Source of the DNA: Talaromyces rugulosus
Lineage: Eukaryota; Ascomycota; Eurotiomycetes; Eurotiales; Trichocomaceae
Length of the DNA: 64,000 bases
Reading direction: 5' to 3'
Assembly: GCF_013368755.1 (NCBI RefSeq)
Contig: NC_049561.1
Coordinates: forward strand, 1,240,001 to 1,304,000
The notes under the pieces are model-generated. The model made no database searches. It was given only the letters and a program-made list of their open reading frames with translations, and was not told the origin of the DNA. The position numbers and the translations under genes are program-made. Every line of letters starts with the position of its first letter. The first letter of the stretch is position 1. Shown piece by piece: positions 1 to 10,609 of the stretch.

Positions 1-714
1 AAGAGTGGTTCCAAACCTAACAAGGAAGATGACAAGACAGCCCCCTGGCACAATCTCGCTAAATGGAACCTGAAAGTTGACGAAGACCTTGCAAAGATCC
101 CTGAGCTCAACTGGGTTGGTCTACGATTTCCGCATGTGTATGGTGAATATGACCGGCGCTATTTTTCTATTGGTCTCTGTCTCGCAAGAACGCACAAGTT
201 TCTCGAGCGGGAACTGGAAATGCTCTACTCGAAAGATCTAAAGGTCAACACAGTATACGTCAAAGATGCCGCACGCGCTCTGTGGACTGCCGCGGAATGG
301 CGGGCAAGCAAGGGCAATGACTCCACCGTTCCCAACGTGTTCAACGTAGTTGATCACAACGACACATCTCAGGCACAAATCGGCCAGGCTCTCTCAGAAA
401 TCTTCGACATAAAGGTTTCTTTCTTGGGAACCTTGGTATCTCAGCTGGCCAAGCTTAGCCTTGACGATGTTATCGAGGAACTGAACGAGGAGAGTTTACA
501 AGTTTGGGCTGAACTACTGGAAGAAAAGAAAATTACCCGGGCTGGTCCCATCAGCCCGTTCCTAGAGAAAGACTTAATCAAGGACCAGGATCTGTACATT
601 GATGGTAGCCTGTTTGAAACAACCACTGGTTTCAAGCCAGAATGGCCAAACTTTACCGTTGACTCACTCCGAAATATGATTGCGAGTTATGAGCGGATGG
701 GTTGGTGGCCATAA
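1..714 (+). CDS. NAD-dependent epimerase/dehydratase (extended SDR) family protein, 3' part only
   Basis: The reading frame is open from the first base of the window to the TAA at 712-714, giving the last 237 residues of a protein whose N-terminus, with the NAD-binding glycine motif, lies outside. What is visible fits the C-terminal substrate-binding half of an extended short-chain dehydrogenase/NAD-dependent epimerase: the LRFPHVYGEYD stretch (R-P-x-x-V-Y-G type, near residue 42 of the fragment) followed by VNTVYVKDAARALWTAAEW, the usual conserved V-x-D-x-A segment. The end WPNFTVDSLRNMIASYERMGWWP resembles fungal epimerase-like proteins of unknown substrate. No intron is needed in this part. 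The substrate cannot be told from the fragment. The stop codon is followed after 9 bases by a 26-C homopolymer. Confidence 0.8.
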   Translation, partial: KSGSKPNKEDDKTAPWHNLAKWNLKVDEDLAKIPELNWVGLRFPHVYGEYDRRYFSIGLCLARTHKFLERELEMLYSKDLKVNTVYVKDAARALWTAAEWRASKGNDSTVPNVFNVVDHNDTSQAQIGQALSEIFDIKVSFLGTLVSQLAKLSLDDVIEELNEESLQVWAELLEEKKITRAGPISPFLEKDLIKDQDLYIDGSLFETTTGFKPEWPNFTVDSLRNMIASYERMGWWP

Positions 715-1745
715 AAAGGGCCACCCCCCCCCCCCCCCCCCCCCCCCCCAAGACAGCAAGCAACAGAAGGAATGAAGAAGGATAGGGAGAGAAAGAAAAG
801 AAATCACCACCCAAACGAAGCACTCTCACAACCACGCATCAACGTTTTCCCTTTGCCTCGATAATAAATTAATCATTTCTGCCATATATCAGCCTTCTTT
901 ATTTCTATCATTGACACCTTTGCATCAGGACGGAACTTTTTTCCATATATACCTTTCTTCGCTGAGCATTTGAGCCGGGCTTTTTCCCCCCTCTTTCTCA
1001 TTTTCCATATTCATATTCATATATCTCATCTTTCCAATTTTTTGTGATTTTCTTGGCCTTTATTGTATAATTATTAACTGCCCGGGACAATATTAAAACT
1101 TTGATGGTTTGAATATCACAATCTTTGTCTGTATCCAATAACATTGATGTATAAACTTTTTTGGTCCCAACTTTCTATTCCGTCATAAAAAATATAGTTG
1201 CAGTGTAGTCGCGTCTCGCCCTAACTGGTAAATCTACAAGATAGCTTACTAAGTTTGAATACTGTATGAAATGATATCTGGAAAAAGTTGGCCGTTGCAA
1301 TATTGTTTGATAAATTTTTTTTCTCTAAACCATTCCTACTTACAATATATTGGATTTAGCTATAGAGCAAAAATTGCGATAACTTGTGCTTGAACCAAGC
1401 ACCAAGCTTCTCAACAAGCCAAGCAAATTGAGATGGTAACTGGTCAACTAAGAACATCTTTTTGAACATCGTTTTTTTTTCTTTTCTTTTTTTGGATGGA
1501 TTGGGGAAACGTAAGAATACAGTTGCGGGCGACGTTCTCTGGTCTTTTTTAAAATGTAAAACAGGGCAGGAAAAAGATAAGGGAAAAAAAAAAAAAAAAA
1601 CAAATAGGTTACAACACAGGTAAAAATGGCGGCAGGTAAAAAGGTAAAGAGGGGGGGGGGAAGCATAAACCAAAGTTTATCAGATCAACGCCATCGCAGA
1701 AATGCTCAGCGCATGTTTATAGGTGGAAGACGGCACAGCAATGGT
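715..1745. other. Convergent 3' spacer with homopolymer tracts
   Basis: This spacer separates two converging genes, the epimerase and topoisomerase I, so it should hold their 3' UTRs and terminators. It contains a run of 26 C (724-749), a run of 17 A (1584-1600) and a run of 10 G (1651-1660). The rest is AT-rich. Short frames here consist mostly of the homopolymers and have no protein-like composition. Confidence 0.6.
724..749. repeat. Poly(C) homopolymer, 26 nt
   Basis: There are 26 uninterrupted C residues starting 9 bases after the epimerase stop codon, so they lie in the presumed 3' UTR. The exact length of such a run is often unreliable in assemblies. Confidence 0.9.
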
Positions 1746-4700
1746 CTAGAACTCCCAGTCTTCTTCAACGGACTTGATTGCCCAGTCGAATTTTTCACGA
1801 AGAGTCTTAGAAAAGAACTTCTCAATTGGGACGTCAAACTTCTTCGTGAAAACAACAGTAAGTCGAGGATCAATATAATTCTACATTATTTGTTAGTAAA
1901 ATGATATCAAAGTGCAGTTCCATTTGCTTACGATTTTTGAAGTCCCAAGAGCAACTTCCTTGTTGTTCTCCTTGTCTTCGGCCTGAAGCGACATATTTTC
2001 AATCCGTTGCTCGAGCTTGGTGATATTGTTCTCCAATTTCTCGATTGTCTGGCCTCTGCCATCAGCTTCCACTTTCCCGGTTTTGTTCTCCTTCTGGAAT
2101 TTCTTTTCCATGTCCTTAAGGGTCAATAGTCGTTCCTCAAGTTCTTTTGGCTTCATTTCCTTCTCTCCTTCGGCGATAAGCTTTTCGTTGTCTTTTTCGA
2201 ATTTCTTGGTAATCTTCTGTTTCTGTTCCTCAATAAGGAATGCCTGGTGTTCTCGAACCCAATCTTGGTCCAAGTCCTCGTCCCGCTCGAAATACTTGGG
2301 GCCCTTCTTTTTCTTGACGCTGGTGTCCAAATCCAACATCATCATCTTGATTCGCCACTTTTGATAGCGAAGGCCTTTGATCTAAAGACGTCGTTAGATA
2401 CGAAAGTGCGACTATAGCCTTTGAAGTTGTTAAATTGACATACCCTATCACCCAATTTTTCCATCTGATTCGCATGGCCAGCGGTAACTGTCCGTTTGTG
2501 GTTGCAGAGAATAGCAACCTTGCGATTGGCATCATTGTATTGTTTAACTTTTTCGGCCACAGATCCTTCTGCGTTCATTTCACGAAGAAGAGTAGCGAAC
2601 GTGTAGGAAGCATTGTAGGTACGGAAGACCTTGGCTGTCAAACCAGTCATATAGTTCGATAGATGCTTGTTGAGTGCCGAGGTCTAAGAGAAATCAGTAG
2701 GTGTACAACAAATCGAGACGAAGAAAAAAACGATGAGAATACATACGGTCAATCGGTCAAAGATCTCATCACCATCCTTCTTAGGTGCTTTCTTGAAAAT
2801 CTTCAAATTTTTGAAGACCTGCAGATCGACTTCTACTTCGTCGTAGAAGCGGATGCTATCCTTACCCAAGAAATCAAAGATAACGGTATTTGGAGGTCGA
2901 AGACTGACGTTTTCGAACTTGAGAGAGCAGCAACCGACGGTATCAGCCTCATCCTCGCCCTTCTCATTTCCAGCACGAAGAGCAAATTTATCAATGAGAT
3001 AGACTGCAGTCGCACGTTGACGATCAGCCATAAGTTCGGCTTTGAGCCCTTTGGTGTAGTCCTTGCGAATGTGGTCGATGTGCTTCTTCAGCTCACGCGC
3101 CTTTTCAAACTTCTTGTGGTCACTCTGACCTTTGACATCCGAATTTGCGGCAAGCATCACATACTTGTAATTTCCATTGATATTTTCTTGCCACATGGCC
3201 AACCAGGTGCCCTCTTGGTCGTGCTTCACCTCTTTCCATTTATGGCCTTCAGGCGGTGGGGGGACCTTGGCTGATTTACCAATGTTGAGCGTGATCTGCT
3301 CGGGCTGAACGCGAGTTTTGACCTTTCCGGTCTTCGGGTGCTCACCACGACCGCGGAAAAGCCCCGGAGGTTCAACTCGAAAGTTGCCGACTTTCTGCTT
3401 GCGTCCATCCCACACGCAGTACATGAAGGGAGCCTCAATCTCATCTTTTTCAGCCTTGAGCTTTTTCTTCTCGGCGGACGAAAGATTTCTCTTCTCAATG
3501 CGCTTCATCTCGTAATATTCGAAAATTGGCTTGAAGTCACATTTGGCAAATTCTTTGATCTGTACCGGCTTGCCTTGGGAATCCTTGGCACCGCCAGTTT
3601 TCTTGAGAATGGCCCTGAAATCTTCAAAGAAATTATTTTGGAAAGTTGGGTTTTCCACGTTGTGAGTGGAATTTAACATTGAACCGAAGAAGCCTGCAAC
3701 TTCTTCTGCCTCGGGTTCAAGCGTTACAGGAACACCGCCGTATTTCATCTTGACATTCTTAGGCAACGGTTCGTACGGAGGTGGAAAAATCACACCGTTG
3801 TGTTCCAGCGTTTTCCACTTGATTGTACCGTCGCCTTTGGTTGGGTCTTCCCACCATCGATATTCCTCTTCCTCCTCAGCCCCCTCCACTTCCTCGGTCT
3901 CCTCTTTGACAGCAGTTGCTTTGTCTTTTCCCTTTTTAGCGGGTGTGGCGCTTTCGGACTTCGTAGGCCTGGTTGTCTTTTTGGGAACACTTTTCAGAAG
4001 AGTTTCATCGTCGCTCAATTCTCTTTTAACACCGTTTGCTTGTTTCTTCTTGGCGCTGGGAGCCTTTTCCTTTTTTACGGCGGTTTTCTTGGAGGTGGCT
4101 TCAGATTTTCGGATTTCTTTGGCCTCTTTTGCGGCTTTCTGTTCGATCTTCGACTTTTCTTTGGAAAGCTTTCGCTTAATGGGAGGGTCGGAGTCGGATT
4201 CATCGCCTATAGCGGTCTTCGAAGCCGATGGTAACTTGGCTCCGTTTGCCTTTAGAGCTAGGGGAGCGTCGTCGTCTTCCGAGTCCGATACAATTTTTCG
4301 ATTCGCAGTTCGGCGGCGCTTGCTCTATAATAGCAGTTAGAACTATCAATAACCGGGGGATGCACTCACGAGGTGACGAGATGCATACCAAAGGCTTGTC
4401 ATCCTCACTGCTTTCGGGGTCCATGTAAGACTTGTTCCCAGCACTCAGTCGCGATTTTCTCTTGCTCGCGGCGCGTCCATTAACGCCATCCGCTGCGTCT
4501 GCCATTTCAGAATCTTCATCCTCAACCGGCCCATACCGGATAGAAATACCAGGGGCCGCGGAGCCATTGGCATTGCCCGAGCCACCTATGGTCGCATCGG
4601 TACGCTTCGAAATCACTGGTGCCGAGAGACCAGGCCCTGTTGCAGACATGTTGTTTAGCGGATAATTGTTCTACGGCATCTCATGCTTGATGGCATTAAA

Positions 4701-4799
4701 CACCATGATGAAAATGGTGAGGCCAGGCTGATGTGAGAGACACTCACCGGAAGAACGGCTGGCCGCCACAAGTGGTGTGTCGTCATCCGACGAACTCAT
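1746..4799 (-). CDS. top1: DNA topoisomerase I (type IB)
   Basis: Nuclear type IB topoisomerase, which relaxes supercoils by a 3'-phosphotyrosyl nick. My model is complement of 1746-1880, 1932-2381, 2444-2683, 2747-4324, 4389-4636 and 4748-4799, all in phase, giving 900 residues. The N-terminal third is acidic/basic and Lys-rich (nuclear localisation). The core follows, with [24 protein letters not shown] and [22 protein letters not shown] (catalytic Arg region), then a charged linker coiled coil (FEKDNEKL...) and the C-terminal domain. The catalytic tyrosine is Y858 in the SKINYIDPRL motif, encoded two codons after the last intron. The first exon ([12 protein letters not shown], typical of fungal Top1) only joins in frame if its donor at 4747 uses the acceptor ending at 4637. 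The alternative is an ATG at 4649, giving 887 residues. The gene is divergent from atp3 and converges on the epimerase. Identity is secure; only the start is uncertain. Confidence 0.95.
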
Positions 4800-5001
4800 T
4801 GTCGAGGCCAGACGGACTGAAGTAAGAAAAGGATTGATCCTAAGATGGTTTATACGACACACCCGCAAGAGGCGCGGGTGAAGCGCAAATCGCACTTGGT
4901 TGAGCAGTCGACGGTAGAAAACAATCTTCGCGAGAAGGGCTTTTCAGGCAGAATCGGATAAACCAAGAGCAACAAAGAGAGGTGAAAATAAAAGAAAAGG
5001 T

Positions 5002-5036
5002 GAGAAAGAGAGAGAGAGAGAAAGAGAGAGAGAAAG
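5002..5036. repeat. GA-rich simple repeat
   Basis: An almost pure purine (GA)n tract of 35 nt in the top1 5' leader/promoter. Read on the top1 strand it is a CT tract, a common element close to fungal transcription starts. Confidence 0.8.
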
Positions 5037-5237
5037 GATGGCGTGCAGGTCGGGGGAGGTGGCTCGTGGGGAGGGCACGAGACGACCAGGGGGGGGGAGA
5101 GGGAAGAAGAGGACTGGAATGGAGTCTGGAGAAAGTCGACCTTCAAATAGAAAGAGGCAATTCAGCTGGCGCTGCGCGCCGCTCCGGGATTCCTGTCTTG
5201 GTGCCTTGATGCCTGAGGTGTCTGTTTTTCTCCCGCG

Positions 5238-5245
5238 TCACGTGA
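5238..5245. promoter_or_regulatory. TCACGTGA palindromic E-box
   Basis: A perfect 8-bp palindrome with the CACGTG core bound by bHLH factors such as Cbf1/CPF1, whose yeast consensus is RTCACRTG. It lies 153 bp before the atp3 start codon. Binding is inferred from the motif only. Confidence 0.45.
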
Positions 5246-5397
5246 CCGCGCTTGAGGAATGCTGGCTCCGACCCAGCCCGGGTAGAACGTCGCTGCAAAG
5301 AGAATAATCTCCCCTCCGGAGTTTGGCATCAATTGAACCTCCATTGCAGCTTCCCCTGTGGATCTTTCGTCCCTCCTTCAACCTCTCTTCTCCAACC

Positions 5398-6579
5398 ATG
5401 CTCTCTCGCGCTGCTCGCCCGGCCTTGAAGGCCGGCAGTGCTGCTGCCATCCGGTAAGTCTCTTCTTGTTCTTGTTGTGGCCGGACGTGTCACTCCGCAA
5501 GACCTGGCCACAATTAAATGCATACACAGCGTAGAGTGTTTTGCTTGTGAATATGCTCATTCTTTTTCAGCGCTGCTCCTTCCAATGCCGCCGGTTTCGC
5601 CACCCTTCGTGAAATCGAGGGCCGTCTCAAGTCGATCCGTAACATCGAAAAGATCACCAACACGATGAAGATCGTCGCTTCCACCCGTTTGACTCGCGCC
5701 CAGAAGGCTATGCAGGAATCTCGTGTCTACGGTGAAACCTCTAACACCGTTTTCGAATCCGCCGAGACCAAGCCCCTGGACGACAAGAAGACGCTTTTCG
5801 TGGTTGCCAGTTCCGACAAGGGTCTTTGCGGTGGTATTCACTCCAGTCTGAGCAAGGCCACCCGCCGTCTCTTGGTCGGTAACGAAAATGCCGACATTGT
5901 CATTCTCGGAGAGAAGGCCAAGGCTCAGCTGAGCCGTTCCAACGCCGAGAAAATCGTCCTCAGCTTCTCTCAAGTCTGCAAGGACATTCCTACCTTTGCC
6001 GATGCCCAAGCCATTGCCGACCAGATTGCCCTTCTTCCTGCCGACTACGCTAGCGTCAAGATCATCTACAACAAGTTTGTTAACGCTCAAAGCTACGAAG
6101 CATCCATTGTCGAGGCATACTCTGAGGAAGCTATCACCGAATCCCGTAAGTCATTACATTTTGCCGATCTCTGGCAATGTATACGCTAACAGTCGACCTT
6201 TCACACAGCCAACATCTCTGCCTTCGAAGTTGAGGAGGAAGCTCTGGCTAACCTGCGCCAGTACGCTCTGGCTAACAGTCTGTTCTGGGCGTTGGCTGAG
6301 GGCCACGCTTGCGAAATTTCTGTAAGGGACCCGACTTCGCCATCTTCCTATGACAACCGAATTAACATACTTTAGGCTCGTCGCAACGCTATGGAGAACG
6401 CTTCCAAGAACGCTGGTGACATGATCCAGAAGTACGTATCCCTTAGCTGCCGATTAGGCTGGACCGATTTTCTAACTGATTGCAGATTCCAAATTCTGTA
6501 CAACCGACAGCGTCAAGCTACCATTACCGGTGAACTGGTTGAAATTATTACTGGTGCCACCGCCAGTGAGGACATGTAA
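5398..6579 (+). CDS. atp3: Mitochondrial F1F0-ATP synthase gamma subunit
   Basis: Gamma subunit, the rotating central shaft of F1-ATPase in the mitochondrial matrix. Exons are 5398-5453, 5571-6145, 6209-6321, 6376-6431 and 6486-6579, with all phases consistent, giving 297 residues, the normal length. Residues 1-30 are Arg/Ala-rich without acidic residues and form a typical presequence ([13 protein letters not shown]). The mature part begins [20 protein letters not shown], the conserved N-terminal helix. [12 protein letters not shown] follows in the middle. The C-terminal helix [16 protein letters not shown] and the end [17 protein letters not shown] are the family signature that inserts into the alpha3beta3 ring. 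The first intron is the longest (117 nt). The gene shares its promoter region with top1. Confidence 0.97.
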
Positions 6580-7196
6580 GAGTTTCCTGCGTGAAATCTC
6601 TGAGGGGGTCAATGAATGTAAACTTGTGCATATAAATACCTAGACCCATCATCAGACATGTAAAACCAGTTCGTACCTTATTATTATTAGTCTATCAAAG
6701 TTTTCCCTTTGTCATACTACTTGCTCCTGGCTACTACTTACTTTTTCCGTATTTGTTTTTTCCCTTGGATCCTTTCAAACCAGTCTGGAGTAACTCGGCT
6801 AACGGTACAATGGACCTTTGATTGGTTTTTTATTTTATTTTTATTTGCCATTTATCAGATGAAAAGACTCGGCTAAAAGCAGCAAATAGCACACAATGAA
6901 ACCGGGCGCTGAGCAAACGAACCCTGCTTGCCTCAATGAGAGAGCACACCGCGAGGAACATTGCTTTTTGACCGGGCTAATGCAGCCCATTCTGCAATTG
7001 AGATTTTGTTTCTCTTACAATAAGCCCCGAATTTCCTTGCCACACGTTACTTTTCTCTTTCCATCCTTCACTAGCTTGATGCTCACCATCCACCTCGCTT
7101 TCCCTCTTTCAAAATCAAGCTCACATGAAGGCTGTATCTTGGTCTGTTTGAAGATTCTAAAGGTCTGAAAAACAAGTATTCTCATAGTCTCTCGGA
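6580..7196. other. Intergenic spacer atp3 / J-domain gene
   Basis: 617 bp between two genes in tandem orientation. It starts with the AT-rich atp3 3' UTR. Further on is a 90-codon frame (6896-7168) without protein-like features. A pyrimidine-rich stretch before 7197 is likely the 5' leader of the J-domain gene. No RNA gene was seen. Confidence 0.5.
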
Positions 7197-8384
7197 ATGG
7201 TGGACTATTACAAGATACTAGGCGTCGCTAGAGATGCCTCGGCCAGAGATATTAGCACTTCCTACAAGAAGCTAGCTTTGAAATACCACCCTGATAAGTC
7301 TGATAATACAGACAAGTCGCTAGCCTACTTTCAACAGGTTTGTTGCACTTGTTTTATATCGAACTTCTAACTAATTCGATCGTGGCCTATATAGATCCAG
7401 GAGGCGATCGAGGTTCTGCGAGACCCAGTCAAAAAAGAGAAATACGACAAAACAGAACCACGTTTTGAGTGGGAAAAAGTGGTGGACGATATCTACAATG
7501 ATTACAGCGATGCATGGGCAACCTGGGACCCTGAAGACCCGGACTACCAGGAGTTTGCCGCCTGGGAAGAGGCGAGATACAAACAAACTTGGCATGAAGA
7601 AGGAGAAGCCGAGGATACGACACAGAGCCAGCAGCAGCAGCAACAACAACAAGAAGAAGAAGAGGAGGAGGAGGAACAACATTGGCGCAAGTCTCAGAAA
7701 GAGTGGCGCCAGAAACGTGCTGAGGCGATGAGAGCTCGTATCATTCGAGACGAAGAGAATTTGAACACTGATGAAGACAAATCCGAGATCTTCTCAAAAA
7801 TTCCAATTTACGAATGCCACGTAAATGGCTCGACAACAACAGAGGAAGATGCTGATCTTCTTCAAAACTCAAAATACGACTCACACCTTGATTCATATCC
7901 TCTCATCGATTTGAGTGACCCACCAGAGGACGACCACCCTGGTGGGCAGTATGCAAGCGGAATCCAAGAGCTCCTGGGCGACAATGGCTGGGTTGACAAC
8001 GAATACATTGAAGCAGTCGTTTCCAATCAACAAACAACGAGCCAGGGCCCGTACGAACGTCTCTCTCGCTTTCTCGAGTATAAACTGTGCAGCGGCCGAT
8101 ATCACCAGGAAAATATGCAGGCAGAAATAGCCGGTCTTTATCTGGAATCGATGCAGCAATGCTTTATGGACTTACAAATGCACCACATGGACGATAATGT
8201 TACTTGTAACCCAGAAGGCTTTCGCCAGTGCCACCATCTGGGTCCCTGGGAGAAGCATCTTGGAGCAGAAGAATGTGACGTCTGTGGAATATGGAGGCCT
8301 CTTTACACCATGAGTTGCCCAGCGTGTAAAGTCAAAGCGTGCGTGGGTTGCAAGTACGAAAAAAATAATGAAGAGCTGATATGA
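7197..8384 (+). CDS. J-domain (DnaJ/Hsp40 class C) protein with C-terminal Cys-rich segment
   Basis: Two exons, 7197-7337 and 7395-8384, encode 376 residues. Residues 1-72 are a J domain ([18 protein letters not shown]) with the diagnostic HPD tripeptide in LKYHPDKSD, which stimulates Hsp70 ATPase. The only intron interrupts the J domain after helix III's start. A low-complexity poly-Gln then poly-Glu stretch lies around residues 125-141. There is no Gly/Phe region, zinc-finger domain of class A, or CTD, so it is class C. The C-terminus has CDVCG, CPAC, CVGC pairs and His residues (about 330-370) that could bind zinc. No signal peptide or membrane segment is seen, so it is probably cytosolic or nuclear. 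Its client is unknown. Confidence 0.85.
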
Positions 8385-8661
8385 AATAATTAAATGCCGT
8401 TGTTTTAATCTCTTGGGAAGCATGGCTGGGTGTCATTAAAGTGTTTTTGGTTCTTTATTTCGAGTGTCTAGTTGAGAAAAAATTTCAAAGTTATCAATTC
8501 AATGTTGAATAAGCAATGGGAATGAATGATGATAACTAATTATGACCAGAAAAAGTAGAAGGTCTATCTAATATTGTAACCAAAAATCTACGCTATTTCG
8601 AGTATACACCTTTACAATGAGTCTTATCCAATGTAGAACTTCAGTATATCACGTAGTGATA

Positions 8662-10188
8662 TCAAAAACGTAGCACGGTCAGTTGATTCTCACCATCTTC
8701 GCCAATAACGAATCGCTCATTGCCACAGATCTTTCCCTTGACCGAAAGTTGTCTGGACAAGTCATGACTTAGCCTTGTGATTGCGCCAGGCGTATGGATT
8801 GTCACCGTGAGTGTATGGGTTTCCGTGCCCTCTACATAGCTTTGGGGAAACAGGTAAGAAAGACAAAAAGATACACCAGCTTTGTTATCGGTTGCCTCGC
8901 AAATACCCCAGTAACAAGGAAATGGCGCTGTTTTTGTCCACGGCGGAATTTCCATTGCGCAATTTCCGCGGTATGGAGGAAACAGCGTATCGACTCGTCT
9001 CCGCCACGACGGCCCTTGCCCAATAAAAGGAATAGTTGTCACAAAAACTCTAGGTGAGTATTCAAGAGGGTTGTATTCATCAGATAAGCCCGGGTTTTTT
9101 ACCTCGGTGATGGAAATTGAATCCGAACCGTTGGGGATGTCCAGCCGTATGATCCCAGGAAGTCCTCCCTGTCTCACAGAGTGGAACCCTAGTTCTCGGA
9201 AAGTCAAACGATTGACAATAGGCGGGCCAGAGTCAGCTGATGTATCTCTCAATCTCCCTGTCGGATCTTGCGATGCTCTATACTCAGAACGCCGAGAAAT
9301 GTCCCAGACTGACAAAGATTCGATTGGCGCATCCTCCTCAGCTGTATAGAGGCTGCGGTTTGGTTGCCATACATAGATAGCATAATGACTGCGACTATGT
9401 GTAGAGAAGAACCGATCTCTTTCTCCCAAAGGATGTCCAAGAAACATTATTTTCCACTCATTACGCAGTGTGATATCCCAACCACGGCCATCTTGAGTAA
9501 TATCAAACGAGGTAGCGTAGTGGCGATGCACACTGTCTCTTTCGTTCAGCCAATGGAAGGGTTCGTTTTCTGCCCACTCAATAACCAGCAGTCTATCGTG
9601 GAGACGTAATCTTCGAATAATCTTTTCGGCGGTGACGAATGGGACCATGAATGTGTGTTGGGTTTCCAAGTCCAACAGAGTTAGGCAATCCTCGTCTTCG
9701 TTTGGAAACACGGCCAATCCTTCTTCATATGTCCAGAGAGCTTGGTCGAAGAACATGTCAATATTATCGCCAAAGTGACTTGAATGGGTTTCCCAGGGAG
9801 ACACTCTAAAAGTCCGATATCCACCTTTGCCGTGGTTATTATTCCCTTGTAAATTGAATTTCTGGATAGAGCGAGGCCGACCGCGAGCCAGGCGATAGTA
9901 TCGCTCCGAGACCTTGTCGAATACAGCTCGCCATTGATGCAGCCTTTTCTCCGAGTATTCTTCACCGCAGGCAGATGCAGCGGTTTGGTAGAGCTCGCGA
10001 ACTTCCTTGGCCAAGGGAAATCTTTCCTTTGCTATGGGGATGAGACTACTTGGGTTCCCAAACGCTTCGTACCAAGTCTGGCTAACACGGCGACATCGGA
10101 CAATATCTACTGGTTCGAGATAACCGACGAGCATCTGGAAAAGCTCCTGGGGCAGATATGCGATGTCCCCTGGCTGAGGAGATGCCAT
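8662..10188 (-). CDS. F-box domain protein
   Basis: A single exon of 508 residues from the ATG at 10188. The frame is open further upstream to 10305 but has no other strong ATG, and the ATG at 10188 sits directly before the domain. Residues 10-50 form an F-box (YLPQELFQMLVGYLEPVDIV, then CRRVSQTWYEAF), which would bind Skp1 in an SCF ubiquitin ligase. The remainder (about 130-508) has no repeat I can name with certainty. Repeated W/L-rich strands such as ALWTYEEGLAVFPNEDEDCL and LHDRLLVIEWAENEP suggest a beta-propeller-like substrate domain. The gene is divergent from the PDI-like gene across 421 bp. Its target is unknown. Confidence 0.85.
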   Translation of the reverse strand: MASPQPGDIAYLPQELFQMLVGYLEPVDIVRCRRVSQTWYEAFGNPSSLIPIAKERFPLAKEVRELYQTAASACGEEYSEKRLHQWRAVFDKVSERYYRLARGRPRSIQKFNLQGNNNHGKGGYRTFRVSPWETHSSHFGDNIDMFFDQALWTYEEGLAVFPNEDEDCLTLLDLETQHTFMVPFVTAEKIIRRLRLHDRLLVIEWAENEPFHWLNERDSVHRHYATSFDITQDGRGWDITLRNEWKIMFLGHPLGERDRFFSTHSRSHYAIYVWQPNRSLYTAEEDAPIESLSVWDISRRSEYRASQDPTGRLRDTSADSGPPIVNRLTFRELGFHSVRQGGLPGIIRLDIPNGSDSISITEVKNPGLSDEYNPLEYSPRVFVTTIPFIGQGPSWRRRVDTLFPPYRGNCAMEIPPWTKTAPFPCYWGICEATDNKAGVSFCLSYLFPQSYVEGTETHTLTVTIHTPGAITRLSHDLSRQLSVKGKICGNERFVIGEDGENQLTVLRF

Positions 10189-10609
10189 AGCGGGGTAGCT
10201 GGAGATCGTCGGGGACGCATGAGAGGCAGCACAGCGCACCCACGATTGGGATTGCAGTGGTAGAAGGGATGACGAGAAGAGGCCGAGCAAGAACAATTCA
10301 TGCAAAGAGCCTCAGCTGAGCCAGGGCCGACTCAACCGGCATGTCGACGTGGAGGGAGCTGGTGACTTCGATGGATGGTGGAGCTAGGCTGGGGTAACCT
10401 CTTCGGCCGGCGAAAGAAGGTCCAGCCAGCTTCCCGCCAAGAGCTTCAGGACACCTTGCAAAGCTCTCCCCAAAGGCCACGGTTACTGTTACTTGCGAGC
10501 CAGCCTATCTAATATTTTCTTCACCATCACAACGAAAACTCGATGATAACCGCCTCTATTTGATACCCTGGGGATTTACTTACCGTGCTAGCGTTTTTGT
10601 CTTCTAAGA
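10189..10609. promoter_or_regulatory. Divergent promoter between F-box gene and PDI-like gene
   Basis: A 421-bp spacer with both genes starting at its edges, so it must carry both promoters. No coding exon was found, and no factor site stands out. Confidence 0.5.

Larger units (their letters stand above)
4800..5397. promoter_or_regulatory. Divergent promoter region between top1 and atp3
   Basis: This 598-bp spacer is the only upstream region for both divergently transcribed genes. It contains a 35-nt GA-rich tract (5002-5036, top1 side) and a palindromic TCACGTGA E-box (5238-5245), 153 bp before the atp3 start codon. No coding exon was found. A short frame upstream of the top1 ATG continues open but looks like a leader. 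Confidence 0.6.

Noticed and set aside
3666..4340. 224-codon frame on the + strand
   Set aside because: Antisense to the Lys/Glu-rich N-terminal region of topoisomerase I; Ser/Phe-rich shadow.
10189..10305. Extending the F-box protein 39 codons upstream
   Set aside because: The extension has no ATG in that frame at its start, and the ATG at 10188 sits directly before the F-box.
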